From Pomphorhynchus laevis (Eukaryota; Acanthocephala; Palaeacanthocephala; Echinorhynchida; Pomphorhynchidae), in NCBI GenBank assembly GCA_012934845.2, contig WNNJ02002642.1:53338-117337 (forward strand): DNA of 64,000 bases, read 5' to 3'. The position numbers and the translations under genes were made by a program. The notes under the pieces were generated by a model that saw nothing but the letters and a program-made list of their open reading frames with translations, did no database searches and was not told where the DNA came from. Below, one piece after another: positions 33,098 through 43,384 of the stretch. Positions within the stretch are counted from its first letter, which is position 1; each line of letters starts with the position of its first letter.

Positions 33098-33284
33098 CTA
33101 AAAAGATATATGGCTTATTAATTTAATAATGACGTTAAATTTTTGTAAAAATTTGACAGATAAAACATTTACCAGAATTTAAATTTTACTGAACCTTTCA
33201 AATATAAATTGTTCATTTTAAGCTATTTATTTTCACGTTATGTTATAAAGAATTATTCAGGCCGTATGTAAAGTTCTTAGCAAC

Positions 33285-33690
33285 AACATTTCAGGCGAGG
33301 GTCTCGATTATGTAAAGGAGTTGCAGTTTCCTTATGCGGAGAGACAAAGAATGCTAGGCATCTGTTCTATCCGGTCACGTTTAATGTATTTAGATTTGGT
33401 AGCGTTGTATATGATAGTTTAAGGTTATGACGGATACCCAATAAATTGTGTAAGTTCGAATCATCGTGCCTGTTATCAAGGACATAGTTTGCATGTTAAA
33501 ACTCAATATAATGGAAGGTGCCCTCGAATATATCGTCTTTCACATCGAGCTGTTAGCGTGTGGAACATGTTACCGGACTTTTTAATATCTATCCATGACA
33601 TTGATATATTCAAACGAAAATTATTAGAATGGATACGACATCCTGATCAGCAAACTATCCGAATGGCATACCCGTCAGATCAACGATAAT
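33285..33690 (+). pseudogene. LINE-4: C-terminal scrap of a LINE ORF2
   Basis: Plus strand: EGLDYVKELQFPYAERQRML with SIRSRLMYLDL, then 33,489-33,689 encoding RCPRIYRLSHRAVSVWNML and FKRKLLEWIRHPDQ, the typical last 100 residues of CR1-group ORF2 (P-Y-x-E-R; R-x-x-x-V-W-N-x-L-P). 5'-truncated at about 33,285. Confidence 0.7.
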
Positions 33691-33870
33691 TTCAACAATT
33701 TAACCTCGTTTTTTTTCACTCTTTTTTTGTTTTTTTTTGTCTATCTTTCTAGAATGGATACGACATATTATTAGATACGACAAATTATACGACAAATTAT
33801 TAGAATGGATACGACATCCCGATCAACAAACTATCCGAATGGCATACCCGTCAGATCAAGGATAATTTCA
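33622..33870 (+). repeat. Local duplication of LINE-4 end
   Basis: 33,622-33,690 (TTAGAATGGATACGACATCC through CCGTCAGATCAACGATAATTTC) recurs at 33,799-33,868. Between lie T-rich sequence and a short ATACGACA(A)ATTA duplication. 33,943-33,975 repeats GTTTTAGTAGCTGTGCTT. Confidence 0.8.
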
Positions 33871-34033
33871 TATAATTTGGAACATATATTCATTAAACTT
33901 ATACAAATTATAATAGATGGTTACTCTCTTAATTTTTGTTTTAGTAGCTGTGCTTGTTTTAGTAGCTGTGCTTGCCGACCCGGTCCGCGTATCGGCGTTT
34001 TGCGAACATTTACTATTAAAAAATAATGTTATT

Positions 34034-34060
34034 ATTTATTGTGATTATATATTTCGAATA
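34034..34060 (+). repeat. Probable target-site duplication of LINE-5A, left
   Basis: ATTTATTGTGATTATATATT + TCGAATA recurs at 36,667-36,692 with a single internal mismatch. The pair brackets LINE-5A plus an inverted scrap of the same LINE. Confidence 0.6.
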
Positions 34061-36520
34061 CAAAAAAATGTGCGAAAATTTAAACAGTTGCGGAGCTTCA
34101 AAAGGAAACAATTCAATCAAAATAGACATTTCGAAAGGTATAATCTCCACTGCCCCCACACATATACTTGGTGGGGCACTCGACATCATCGCTGTCCCGA
34201 TCATTTTGCTGCCTACACCTCACTGTCCATCTCTGATCCTGGTCTATCCGATCACTTTCTTATCACCCTTGATCTCACTCACAACCACACCCCTCCTCAC
34301 ACACCTACAATCCTACGCCTCCCTTAGAGAAATTTTGACATATCCCTTCTCCGCTCTGCCTTACTCAAATCGTCTCTATCATTACCCACAATAACATATT
34401 CATCTCCTCACGATCTCGCCTTTCTTTTCGACTCTGAACTCACATCCACTCTCGATATTCTCTTGCCCTTCAAGTCTCACCCACACCGTCGCTTGCACCG
34501 TGCCCCATGGTTTGACATCCAATGCTTACTCTCAAAGCGTCGACTCCGCCATGCTTTTCGAGTCTATCACTGCTCTCTCAGACGTGATTTTCGCTCGATC
34601 ACTCCGTCTTTCCGTGATTCCTATCTGGCTCTTCGCCAGTCTCATCTCAACATACTACGTACCAAATGCAACTCCTGGCAGCATAAAATCATCACTTCAT
34701 TCAACTCTAAGACTCTCTGGCATATTTTTAACTCAATCCTTGCTCACTCCTCTTCGCCGTGCAACATCAATGCCAATGATTATTCGTCATTTTTCCAGAC
34801 TAAAGTATCCACGCTGCTCTCTCACACCCCGGTCTCCATCCTATCCCACTCTGCCCAGTCTACTCTCATCCTTCCCGAACTCTTTCATCTTCTCCCTGTA
34901 TCACCTACAGAAGTATCATCTGTCCTCATGTCCTTGCCCAACAAAACCTCACCTGCCGATCCCCTGCCTACCCACATATTAAAATCTATATGCTCATCGA
35001 TATCCCCATTTCTCACAACCTTGTTTAACTCGTCCATCCGCAGTCGTATCTTCCCTTCACACTGGAAATCCGCAATCGTTCGTCCCCTCCTTAAGAAACA
35101 ATCGCTCGACCCCTCCCTTCCTTCTAGCTATCGCCCCATTTCACTACTCCCTACTCTTTCTAAGCTCTTAGAACGCCTCATCTTAATACAAATCAACGCT
35201 TATCTCTCCTCATCCAATCTCTACCCTCCTTTCCAATCCGCTTTCCGCTCTAATCACTCGACAGAAATCGCATGCATAAAAGTGTACAAGGACTTACTCA
35301 TTTCTCGAGACAAGGCTCTATATAGTGTTCTCATCTCCCTCGACCTCTCCTTCGCATTCGACATTGTCGACCACTCCGTCCTCCTTTATCGCTTTCGTCA
35401 TGATTACGGCTTTTCTTACTCCTCCGTAGCATGGTTTGCCTCATATCTATCCGACAGTTCTTTTCGCGTCTGTTCTAATTCGTCATCCTCCCCTCCAATC
35501 CCTATTTTTTTGCGGGGTCCCACAAGGTTCAGTCCTAGGTCCCTGCTTTTCTCTCTTCTGCTTAGCAATCTTTCTCCGTTTATCAAACCTTACTCCTTTA
35601 ACGTCTTGCAATACGCCAATGACATGCTCATCTATGATCATGCGCCCGCACATCGCATACACGATATCGGCATTTCTGCATCCAACTGTCTTTCTTCTAT
35701 CTACAAACGTCTCTCCAATCTCCATCTCGTTCTAAACCCCGAAAAGTCCAAAATAATGTGGATCCTCCCCCGTAAACCAAACATATCTCCTCCCACTGTA
35801 TATTTTGCCTCATCGATCATCCCCATAGTCCACAATCTCACTTTCTTAGGCTTCCATTTCGATGATCACCTTTCCCTTAAACCCTTCGTCCGTGACAAGG
35901 TCCGCTCATCTAACTTAATTCTCCGTGACATCCGCCGTATCCGCCCCCTTATCGACTTCCGTTCTTGTATGTCTCTTCTTTCATCGCTTCTTTTCCCTAA
36001 AATCGATTACTGCCTTAGCCTTTTCGCCAATTCTCCAAAATCCATCATCCTACCCCTACAACGAATAATCAACACCGCCGTTCGAGTGCTCTTTCGTCTC
36101 CGTCGCTTCGACCACACATCCACATATTTTGCCCAACTCTCCTGGCCAATCATCCACATCCGCATCAAACTCCGCCTCCTTCTCTTTACCTTTCGTCTCA
36201 TCGCTGTCGGATTTTCATCGTTCATCAACCTTCCTTTCTTAGACGATACTCGCCCCACCTCGCTATCGCTGCGTTCCTGTCATACCCTCTTACTCCACGT
36301 TCCCAATTACTCCAACAACTACGGTCTCCGATCCTTCCTCGTCGCTCGCCTGGAATCAACTCCCTCTCGACTTCCGCCGCGCTCCCTTCTTTATCACATT
36401 CAAACACCTCCTCCCTTCACATCTTATCGACACCTGATTCACAGTTTTGTTTTGTTGTGGTCATGTTAGCATGCGCTGGCACGCATTTGCCACGTTAAAA
36501 TAAATCCTTTTTTATAACGT
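34061..36520 (+). pseudogene. LINE-5A: endonuclease remnant and 668-codon RT frame
   Basis: C-rich LINE unlike its AT-rich surroundings. 34,130-34,440 holds the endonuclease end (LGGTLDIIAVP, SDPGLSDHFLITLDL in shifting frames). 34,463-36,469 is open for 668 codons: LPNKTSPADPLPTHIL, SYRPISLLPTLSKLLERL, FRSNHSTEIACIKVYKDL, LISLDLSFAFDIVDHSVLL, LQYANDMLIYDH (catalytic YADD altered to YAND), LVLNPEKSKIMW, LTFLGFHFDDHLSLK. The GVPQGS motif is garbled (LRGPTRFSPRS): one extra base at about 35,510 and a compensating loss at about 35,550 shift about 14 residues; a neighbouring frame reads CGVPQGSVLGP. 5'-truncated. The 3' end (AAATAAATCC) is at about 36,510. CR1/L2-like. Confidence 0.82.
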
Positions 36521-36555
36521 TAAATAATTATTATTTATTATTATTTACATGATAA

Positions 36556-36660
36556 AAGGTGAGACTTTGAATGGTGAGACAGGGAGAAGATGAAAGAGTT
36601 CCGGAAGGATGAGGCTAGGCTGGGCAGAGTGGGATAGGATGGAGACCGGGGTGGTGTGAT
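36556..36660 (-). repeat. Inverted LINE-5 scrap next to LINE-5A 3' end
   Basis: The minus strand matches LINE-5A 34,830-34,920 in its second frame (TPRSPSYPTLPSL, SFRNSFIFSLSHH). About 105 bp, opposite in orientation to LINE-5A and inside the same apparent target-site duplication. Confidence 0.7.
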
Positions 36661-36694
36661 AGAGCAATTTATTGTGATTAAATATTTCGAATGG

Positions 36695-37130
36695 TGTATA
36701 AAATTGTAAATATCGGACATATATATCACAGTTATTTTCCTTAAAGCATAATTATCATCTATGAGCGTACTAATTTCAACATTTTAATTTCAAACAATTA
36801 GAGCTAATTTCTAAGGACTCGAAATTTTAAAAATTTATTTCGTCATAAACTTACAAGCAATAAGAAATTATTTTTAAATTTATTTTAATTTAATCTATTT
36901 TTAATAAATTGATTTTAATTTACTTTCTATTGATTTAGAAATACTTTTTTAACTTTTTTTTTGAAATACAATAAATTAATAATAAATTAATAAATTATAA
37001 TATTGATGAGCATATGAATTTAAGTAAATTGCCTACATTTGGGTAGGCATTGGATCAGCAGGTTTTGTCGGGTAAAGACATGAGGACAGATAAAACTTCG
37101 ACAGGTGAGACTCAAAATCATTTATCATTA
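36695..37130. other. No gene recognised
   Basis: AT-rich intron sequence; only short poly-T/poly-A runs and a TTAATAAATTAATAAATTA repeat near 36,975. Confidence 0.5.
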
Positions 37131-37149
37131 AAAAATAATGTTATTATTT

Positions 37150-38088
37150 ATTTAAAAAAAGGATTTATTTTAACGTGGCAAATGCGTGCCAGCGCACGCA
37201 TACGTGACCACAACAAAACAAAAATTTAAATCATGTGTCGAGAAGATGTGAACGGAGGAGGTGTTTGAATGTGACAAGGGAGGGAATGCGGCCCAAGTCG
37301 AGATGGATTTGATTCCAGGCGAGTGAGGTGGCGACGAGGAATGATCGGAGACCGTAGTTGTTGGAGTAATAGGGAACATGGAGTAAGAGGGTATGACAGG
37401 AACGAAGCGATAGCGAGGTGGGGCGAGTATCGTCTAAGAAAGGAAGGTTGATGAACGATGGGGAGACGACAGCGATGAGACGAAAAGTAACGAGAAGAAG
37501 GCGGAGTTTAATGCGGATGTGGATGGTGGGCCAGGAGAGTTGGGCAAAATATGTGGATGTGTGGTCGAAGCGACGGAGACGAAAGAGCACTCGAACGGCG
37601 GTGTTGATTATTCGTTGTAGGGGTAGGATGATGGATTTTGGAGAATTGGCGAAAAGGCTAAGGCAGTAATAGATTTTAGGGAAAAGAAGCGATGAAAGTA
37701 GAGACATACAAGAACGGAAGTCGATAAGGGGGCGGATAAGGCGGATGTCATGGAGAATTAAGTTAGATAAGCGGACCTTGTCACGGACGAAGGGTTTACG
37801 GAAAAGCTGATCATCGAAATGGAAGCCTAAGAAAGTGAGATTGTGGACAGTGGGGATGAGCGATGAGGCAAAATATACAGTGGGCGGAGATATGTTTGGT
37901 TTACTGGGGAGGATCCACATTATTTTGGACTTTTCGGGGTTTAGAAGGAGATGGAGATTGGTAGAGACGTTTGTAGATAGAAGAAAGACAGTTGGATGCA
38001 GAAATGCCGATATCGTGTATGCGATGTGCGGGTGCATGAACATAGATGAAGATGTCATCGGCGTATTGCATGATGTTAAAGGAGTTAG
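37150..38088 (-). pseudogene. LINE-5B, C-terminal half (left of PLE-5 insertion)
   Basis: Minus strand: NIMQYADDIFIYVHAPAH (catalytic YADD intact), LLNPEKSKIMWILPSK, LTFLGFHFDDQLF, IDFRSCMSLLSSL, SLAWNQIHLDLGRIPS, then the LINE-5 tail (AACGTGGCAAATGCGTGCC). Very similar to LINE-5A. One frameshift near 37,960. The other half of the copy lies at 40,737-41,362 beyond a PLE insertion. Confidence 0.88.
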
Positions 38089-38910
38089 TGATCAAAATTG
38101 AAATGGCAAGACGCCCCACATGAGTCAGAAAATTTATTGAATTTTCGATTCCAGTTTGGAATCATTATCAGAAATCTGAAACAAGTAAAATGTTAAGGAT
38201 ATAAAAATAAAACACGTAAAAACAAAAATGCACATTAGGTAGGTCCTCACGTTGTTCTGCCAGGTCTACGCATGTGTTAGCAAACTTTACAAAGAACGGT
38301 GTTCAATCCCGGTTTAGAATTAAACGGTAGCCATCATTCTCATTTAAGCCCGACTTCAATTCTTCAATCCAGTGTGACTCGCATATTCGCTTTTCAAATT
38401 TTCTTTGGACAGTATAGATAACTTCAACATTATCAAAATCAATATTATGTCATGTACATAAGGCATGCTGAGCCACAGTTGTGTGGGCAGTAGTGCGTAA
38501 GGCTGAGCGATGCTCTTTTACTCTGGTTTTTAAAAACCTACCAGTTTGTCATATATAAAAGAGAACACAATCAAGGCAGTTTATCCGATAAATTACTCCT
38601 TTTATCTCATTGGTCTTTTTTACACTAGTAATCATTCTAATTGATTTATAAGTGCTTTTTTTGTAGATAAGACTAATGGGCAAATTAGAGTCCATTATAA
38701 ACTTTCTCACCCTATTTTTAACGAGCTTTGACACCCATCCACACTCAAGTAGTGTCATAAAATGGGATAACTTATCAGGACCAACGACCGGAATGGAAGC
38801 ATGACTATCCACAACCTTCGTTAATATATCAAAAAGCTTACTTTCAGGATATCCCAAATCCTTAAAATTACAAATTAGTCTATGAAACTCACAATTGCGT
38901 TTATCCAGGG
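38089..38910 (-). repeat. PLE-5 left arm (inverted repeat with 39,881-40,700)
   Basis: About 820 bp, reverse complement of 39,881-40,700 at high identity. It contains the RT end, GIY-YIG region, 3' untranslated region and hammerhead. The outer end TGATCAAAATTGAAATGGC abuts the target-site duplication TAAAGGAGTTAG (38,077-38,088), matched by TAAAGGAGTAAG at 40,737-40,748. Confidence 0.88.
38120..38180 (-). ncRNA. Hammerhead core, PLE-5 left arm
   Basis: Minus strand CTGATAA (38,165-38,171; G changed to A in the CTGATGA core), T, stem II GATTCC-AAACT-GGAATC, GAAA, then an A/T-only short stem III. The core change would be expected to impair cleavage. Confidence 0.65.
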
Positions 38911-39784
38911 TGCTACACAGTCTAATAGCTCTGAGGCAGAATCCCTTAAAGATTCCTAATTTTGTACGCACACTGTGGCTACTAAACCAATGTAGATATA
39001 AGTCCGTTTCTGTAGGTTTTTGGAACACCTCAGTGGAGAAATCCGATACATTGATCAACAAGTCTAAAAAGCTAAGACAGTTATCCTGTGGCCAGGTCAC
39101 ATTTAATTTTATACGAGGATGGCGGGCATTTAGAAACTCAATAAACCGGGAAGCACTGTCTTTACCTTCTGGCCAAATGACAAAAATATCATCTATGTAT
39201 CTACGCCAGAAGATTGGTTTTATATTATACTCGGTCATTGCAGTTAACTCAAAGTCTTCCATAAATATATCCGCCAATGTGGGACCTAACGGAGAATCCA
39301 TAGCAACACCCCATATCGGATTGTACAAAACCCCATTGAACAAGAAGTTTGCGACCGTGGCCAGATTAAAGAAGGACCTGATAAAACTTGCATTAACATG
39401 ATCATACCATGGGGATTTCAACTTCTTTATTGCAGAATCGATAGCCTCGGTCACTGGCACATTCGTAAAAATGGACGACACATCAAGAGTAAAGCATGTG
39501 ACTTGAGAATTAAACAGTAAGTTAATTTCATTTGGAAATTTAACCATTAGTTGACTATTCAACACTTTAGATTTGATATTCAGAACATGATCCTTCAGTA
39601 ACCGAGCTGCATGCTTACCAGCATAATAATTGAAGCCCCCTACCATTGACACAATAGGCCTTAGTGGAATATCAGGTTTGTGAATTTTGGGGAGGCCATA
39701 TGCCCTACCAACATTTGGGTCAGAAGGATACATCAACTTATAGTCTGCGTCCATTATGATATCCTTTCGTCTCATTTCCTTCAA
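38549..39784 (-). pseudogene. PLE-5 reverse transcriptase (411 codons open) with broken GIY-YIG
   Basis: Minus strand. YGLPKIHKPDIPLRPIVSM, VTCFTLDVSSIFTNVPVTEA (first catalytic Asp; the usual LYTN reads IFTN), GVAMDSPLGPTLADIFMEDF, FWRRYIDDIFVIWPEG (second catalytic pair), LSFLDLLINV, FCLRAIRLCSTLDKRNCEF, LGYPESKLFDIL. The frame runs into CLDCVLFYI, then a TGA, then QTGRFLKTRVKEHRS: the GIY-YIG motif normally reads YIGQTGR, so the stop replaces Gly. After it come HALCT and FEKRICESHWIEELKSGLNE down to about 38,320. N-terminal part missing. Penelope/Poseidon-like. Confidence 0.9.
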
Positions 39785-39880
39785 CGCCTCAATCAGCTTC
39801 CGAGACCGAACACACGTCAGATCTTTAGCGCAACTTCAAATGTAGAAGTATCGTTTATAATGTTAGACTATGTAGAACCC

Positions 39881-40736
39881 TGGATAAACGCAATTGTGAA
39901 TTTCATAGACTAATTTGTAATTTTAAGGATTTGGGATATCCTGAAAGTAAGCTTTTTGATATATTAACGAAGGTTGTGAATAGTCATGCTTTAATTCCGG
40001 TCATTGGTCCTGATAAGTTATCTCATTTTTTGACAATACCAGAGTGTGGATGGGTGTCAAAGCTCGCTAAATAATAGGGCGAGAAAGTTTATAATGGACT
40101 CTAATTTGCCCATTAGTCTTATCTACAAAAAAAGCACTTATAAATCAATTAGAATGAGTACTAGTGTAAAAAAGACCAATGAGATAAAAGGAGTAATTTA
40201 TCGGATAAACTGCCTTGATTGTGTTCTCTTTTATATATGACAAACTGGTAGGTTTTTAAAAACCAGAGTAAAAGAGCATCGCTCAGCCTTACGCACTACT
40301 GCCCACACAACTGTGGCTCAGCATGCCTTAAGTACAGGACATAATATTGATTTTAATAATGTTGAAGTTATCTATACTGTCCAAAGAAAATTTGAAAGGC
40401 GAATATGCGAGTCACACTGGATTGAAGAATTGAAGTCGGGCTTAAATGAGAATGATGGCTACCGTTTAATTCTAAATCGGGATTGAACACCGTTCTTTGT
40501 AAAGTTTGCTAACACATGCGTAAACCTGGCAGAACAACGTGAGGACCTACCTAATGTGCATTTTTGTTTTTACGTGTTTTCTTTTTATATCCTTAACATT
40601 TTACTTGTTTCAGATTTCTGATGATGATTCCAAACTGGAATCGAAAATTCAATAAATTTTCTGACTCATGCGGGGCGTCTTGCCATTTCAATTTTGATCA
40701 TTTAACATTGACCCCGAGCACCTTCCGTTTTCGTGA
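39881..40736 (+). pseudogene. PLE-5 right arm: GIY-YIG part and 3' end, inverted
   Basis: Plus-strand repeat of the left arm: NCEFHRLICNFKDLGYPESK (about 39,890), MDSNLPISLIYKKSTYKS (40,092), CLDCVLFYI, the same TGA, QTGRFLKTRVKEHRS, HALSTGHNIDFNNVEVIY, RICESHWIEELKSGL, ending near 40,486. 3' untranslated region and hammerhead follow, then GCCATTTCAATTTTGATCA and a 35-nt tail before the target-site duplication. Confidence 0.88.
40610..40672 (+). ncRNA. Hammerhead core, PLE-5 right arm (core intact)
   Basis: CTGATGA (40,618-40,624), T, stem II GATTCC-AAACT-GGAATC (40,626-40,642), GAAA (40,643-40,646), then ATTCAATAAATTTTC giving a short A/U stem III with C as cleavage-site base. Stem I pairing is weak. 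Same layout as 53,800-53,860. Confidence 0.68.
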
Positions 40737-41362
40737 TAAAGGAGTAAGGTTTGATAAACGGAGAGAGATCGCCAAGCAGAAGAGTGAAAAGCAGGGGACC
40801 TCGGATTGAACCTTGTTGGACCCCGCAAAAAATAGGGATGGGAGGGGAGGATGATGAATTAGAACAGACGCGAAAGGAACGGTCGGATAGATATGAAGCA
40901 AACCATGCTACGGAGGAAGAAGAAAAGCCGTAATCATAACGAAGGCGATAAAGGAGGACGGAGTGGTCGACAATGTCGAATGCGGAGGAGAGGTCGAGGG
41001 AGAGTAGAACATTATATAGAGCCTTGTCTCGAGAAATGAGTAAGTCGTTGTACACTTTTATGCATTCGATTTCTGTGGAGTGATTAGAGCGGAAAGCGGA
41101 TTGGAAAGTAGGGTGCAGATTGGATGAGGAGAGATAAGTGTTGATCTGTATTAAGATGAAGCGTTCTAAGAGCTTAGAAAGAGTAGGGAGTAGTGAAATG
41201 GGGCGATAGCTAGAAGGAAGGGAGGGGTCGAGCGATTGTTTCTTAAGGAGGAGACGAACGATTGCGGATTTCCAGTGTGAATGGAAGATACGACTGCGGA
41301 TGGACGAGTTGAACAAGGTTGTGAGAAATGGGGATATCGATGAGCATATGGATTTTAATATC
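40737..41362 (-). pseudogene. LINE-5B, N-terminal part of RT (right of PLE-5 insertion)
   Basis: Minus strand 41,316-40,745: FNSSIRSRIFHSHWKSA, SYRPISLLPTLSKLLERF, FRSNHSTEIECIKVYNDL, LLSLDLSSAFDIVDHSVLL, FCGVQQGSIRGPLLFTLLL, LSPFIKPYSF. It breaks off exactly where 38,088 resumes. 5'-truncated at about 41,362. Confidence 0.88.
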
Positions 41363-41378
41363 GAGCTTATGAGTCGCG

Positions 41379-41417
41379 ATTATAAAGTAACATCCAGAAC
41401 GGCGGTTACTTTATAAT
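41379..41417. repeat. Perfect 13-bp hairpin
   Basis: ATTATAAAGTAAC (41,379-41,391) pairs with GTTACTTTATAAT (41,405-41,417) across a 13-nt GC-richer loop. Lies between the 5' end of LINE-5B and an orphan-RT fragment. Confidence 0.8.
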
Positions 41418-41492
41418 GAAAGCTGCGCACGTCCGCGGTCAAATCTCGATTTAGGTCCACTCATTTCGGGTCCTTCTGTCTTTCGGCTATCT

Positions 41493-41966
41493 AGTCATTT
41501 CCACCGTCTTCTGCTTCGGGCGCTGATGGCCTGAGTCCTTATCATCTACGTGACCTAGTTAGTCGTTCGAGTGGTGTCGCAGGAGACATACTACTGAAAT
41601 CTATTTGTGAGCTAACAAGTAACATCCTTGCGGGTAAAGTGGCAACCTCGATCAGGCCTATATTATGCGGAGCCAAGCTTCTGGCTTTCGTAAAAGGGGA
41701 CGGTGGAGTCAGACCTATAGCTGTTGGGTGTACGTTCCGCCGGCTAGCTGCTAAGGTGGCTTGCAGATTTGCTACCGAGAGAGTGGTTGACATGTTTCTT
41801 CCAAATCAACTTGGCGTCGGTGAGCCTGGGGTGTCGAGGCCGCAATTAATACAGCGAGATGTTTTGCTAAACACGGTTTGGTAGGCAATTCATCGATGGT
41901 AAAGTTAGACTTCAAAAATGCTCTTCAGTCATTTCCACCGTCTTTTGCTTCGGGCGCTGATGGCCT
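41493..41966 (+). pseudogene. Orphan-RT N-side fragment
   Basis: The plus strand encodes SFPPSSASGADGLSPYHLRD, SIRPILCGAKLLAFVKGDGG, VRPIAVGCTFRRLAAKVACR, FLPNQLGVGEPG, then after one frameshift VEAAINTARCFAKHG and MVKLDFKNA (first catalytic Asp region). It then abruptly restarts with SFPPSFASGADGLR: a 43-bp direct repeat of 41,493-41,535 at 41,924-41,966. Motif order (GADGL; GGVRPIA; L-D-F-x-N-A) is RT fingers/palm. Same likely family as the fragments at 31.7, 47.1 and 53.2 kb. Family not named. Confidence 0.6.
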
Positions 41967-41967
41967 G

Positions 41968-42235
41968 AGAATTAAATGTGACCTCACATTCAGCTTTTGG
42001 ATGTAAGTTCCTATATGTCTTAATATCCCTAATATTAAGGATATAGGGATATCCTTAATATTATAGGGATATTTTTTATCCCTATAAAAAATACAAAAAT
42101 CATTAAATTGTAAGTTATCCAATTTAGTAGTATTTAATAATTTCTTAGTCTTTACGAATCCTTCATCTTTGCGATTGATAGTAGGATTCATCTCTTTGAT
42201 AAATATCACTTTCCGTATTATAAAAAACACACTAG
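41968..42235 (-). pseudogene. PLE-6 scrap: end of GIY-YIG protein
   Basis: The minus strand shows KVIFIKEMNPTINRKDEGFV, a PLE C-terminal signature, and near 41,975-42,010 an AECEVTFN-like segment that normally comes before it, so the piece is rearranged. A palindromic (ATTAAGGATATAGGGATATCC) cluster lies at 42,030-42,090. LINE-6 is inserted at its right end. Confidence 0.5.
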
Positions 42236-42256
42236 AAGCAAAATTTTATCTGTTAG

Positions 42257-43384
42257 ATGCAAAGTGAGTATACGACGGAGCGATCAAAGCATTCTACGTC
42301 GTCAAACAGAAACTTCAATATGGAACAAGGAACAAGTACAATTTCAGATTTAAATATTAATTCCGTCAACGAGGTAAGTGATTTGTTATGCCAATTTAAA
42401 GCTGACTCGGGAGTGCTTCCCCCCATTCCTAAATTATCAAACTTGTGCATAATAAATGCTCTGAAACCGATCGAAAGGCACAAATTATTTCCCTCTTTCC
42501 TGAGAGAATTCGTGGGAAAATTTAATAATAGAATTTTATTCAATTCTGTTAAGACGCTTGAAAACGCAATAAGAATTTCCTTCGCTAATGACAGCGTTAT
42601 GAAGGAGTACAATGAGTATTTCGCAAACAATTTAGCCCATCTGGGATCGATTACACTCAAACCTATACAATGTTCCTTAAAAATTTCGAATTTTCCCTCT
42701 TTTTTGTCTGAAGATGATCTAACTATGTTACAAAAATCCTATTGCCTCCACTCTGTCAGGCAAGTTATAGGAAAGCTGGGAGACCCCCTCCCTGTAGCTT
42801 TCTGTAAGGCAGATATCGATAACGGATTGCTTCTGTCTAAGTCCGCTTCTAACCCTTTTTTAGGGTTCAACCTTCGCTTTACTTTAATTGAGGAAGACAA
42901 TCTAACATATCCTCATTGTAATAATTGCCATGGATGGGGCCATTGGGGATCCTCCTGTGGTAAAATAAAGACTTGCGGTGTTTGTGCCTCAGACGCATGT
43001 TCCAGTATGTGTAAGGGCGAGATATGCTCAGCTCCTCACTCCAGCCTTAACTGCGGGGGTAAACACCCTGCTTGGTCCCGACGATGTAATCATTTCCGGG
43101 AATACCGACAGTTGTTTGCTAAAAAAACGGCTAATAAACCCTTCTCTGCAGCTGCTCATCCGGTGGATCGAATGTCAAATTCTGATATAATTCTTCTACT
43201 GGACAATACTAAAAGGACGTTAATGTCACAATTTCAAGCGATGTTGACTCCTCTGATCTCGGCACTCGTGGGGGCGGACTCTGCCCCAATTCCTGCTGAA
43301 TGTAAAACCCCCAATCCAAGAAGAGGGGGGCTTCCGCAAATAAAGTTCCACCGCTTAAAATTGGAAAGCTTCTTAATAACATGA
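42257..43384 (+). CDS. LINE-6 ORF1: gag-like zinc-knuckle protein, intact
   Basis: 375-codon uninterrupted frame. N-terminal half: KLSNLCIINALKPIERHKLF, FLREFVGKFNNRILFNSV, YNEYFANNLAHLGSITLKP. Cysteine region about residues 215-280: CNNCHGWGHWGSSC (C-x2-C-x4-H-x4-C), CGVCASDAC, CGGKHPAWSRRC, the three-knuckle layout of I/R1-group LINE ORF1 proteins, which bind element RNA. Start: the first ATG after the apparent insertion point at about 42,234; MEQGTSTIS (42,320) is an alternative start. Followed 139 bp later by ORF2. Confidence 0.8.
   Translation: MQSEYTTERSKHSTSSNRNFNMEQGTSTISDLNINSVNEVSDLLCQFKADSGVLPPIPKLSNLCIINALKPIERHKLFPSFLREFVGKFNNRILFNSVKTLENAIRISFANDSVMKEYNEYFANNLAHLGSITLKPIQCSLKISNFPSFLSEDDLTMLQKSYCLHSVRQVIGKLGDPLPVAFCKADIDNGLLLSKSASNPFLGFNLRFTLIEEDNLTYPHCNNCHGWGHWGSSCGKIKTCGVCASDACSSMCKGEICSAPHSSLNCGGKHPAWSRRCNHFREYRQLFAKKTANKPFSAAAHPVDRMSNSDIILLLDNTKRTLMSQFQAMLTPLISALVGADSAPIPAECKTPNPRRGGLPQIKFHRLKLESFLIT

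Noticed and set aside
35483-35725. Basic minus-strand ORFs across LINE-5A (also at 36,007-36,258 and 37,418-37,669 plus)
   Set aside because: Antisense shadows of the C-rich LINE-5 RT; Arg/Gly/Glu richness is a by-product of base composition.
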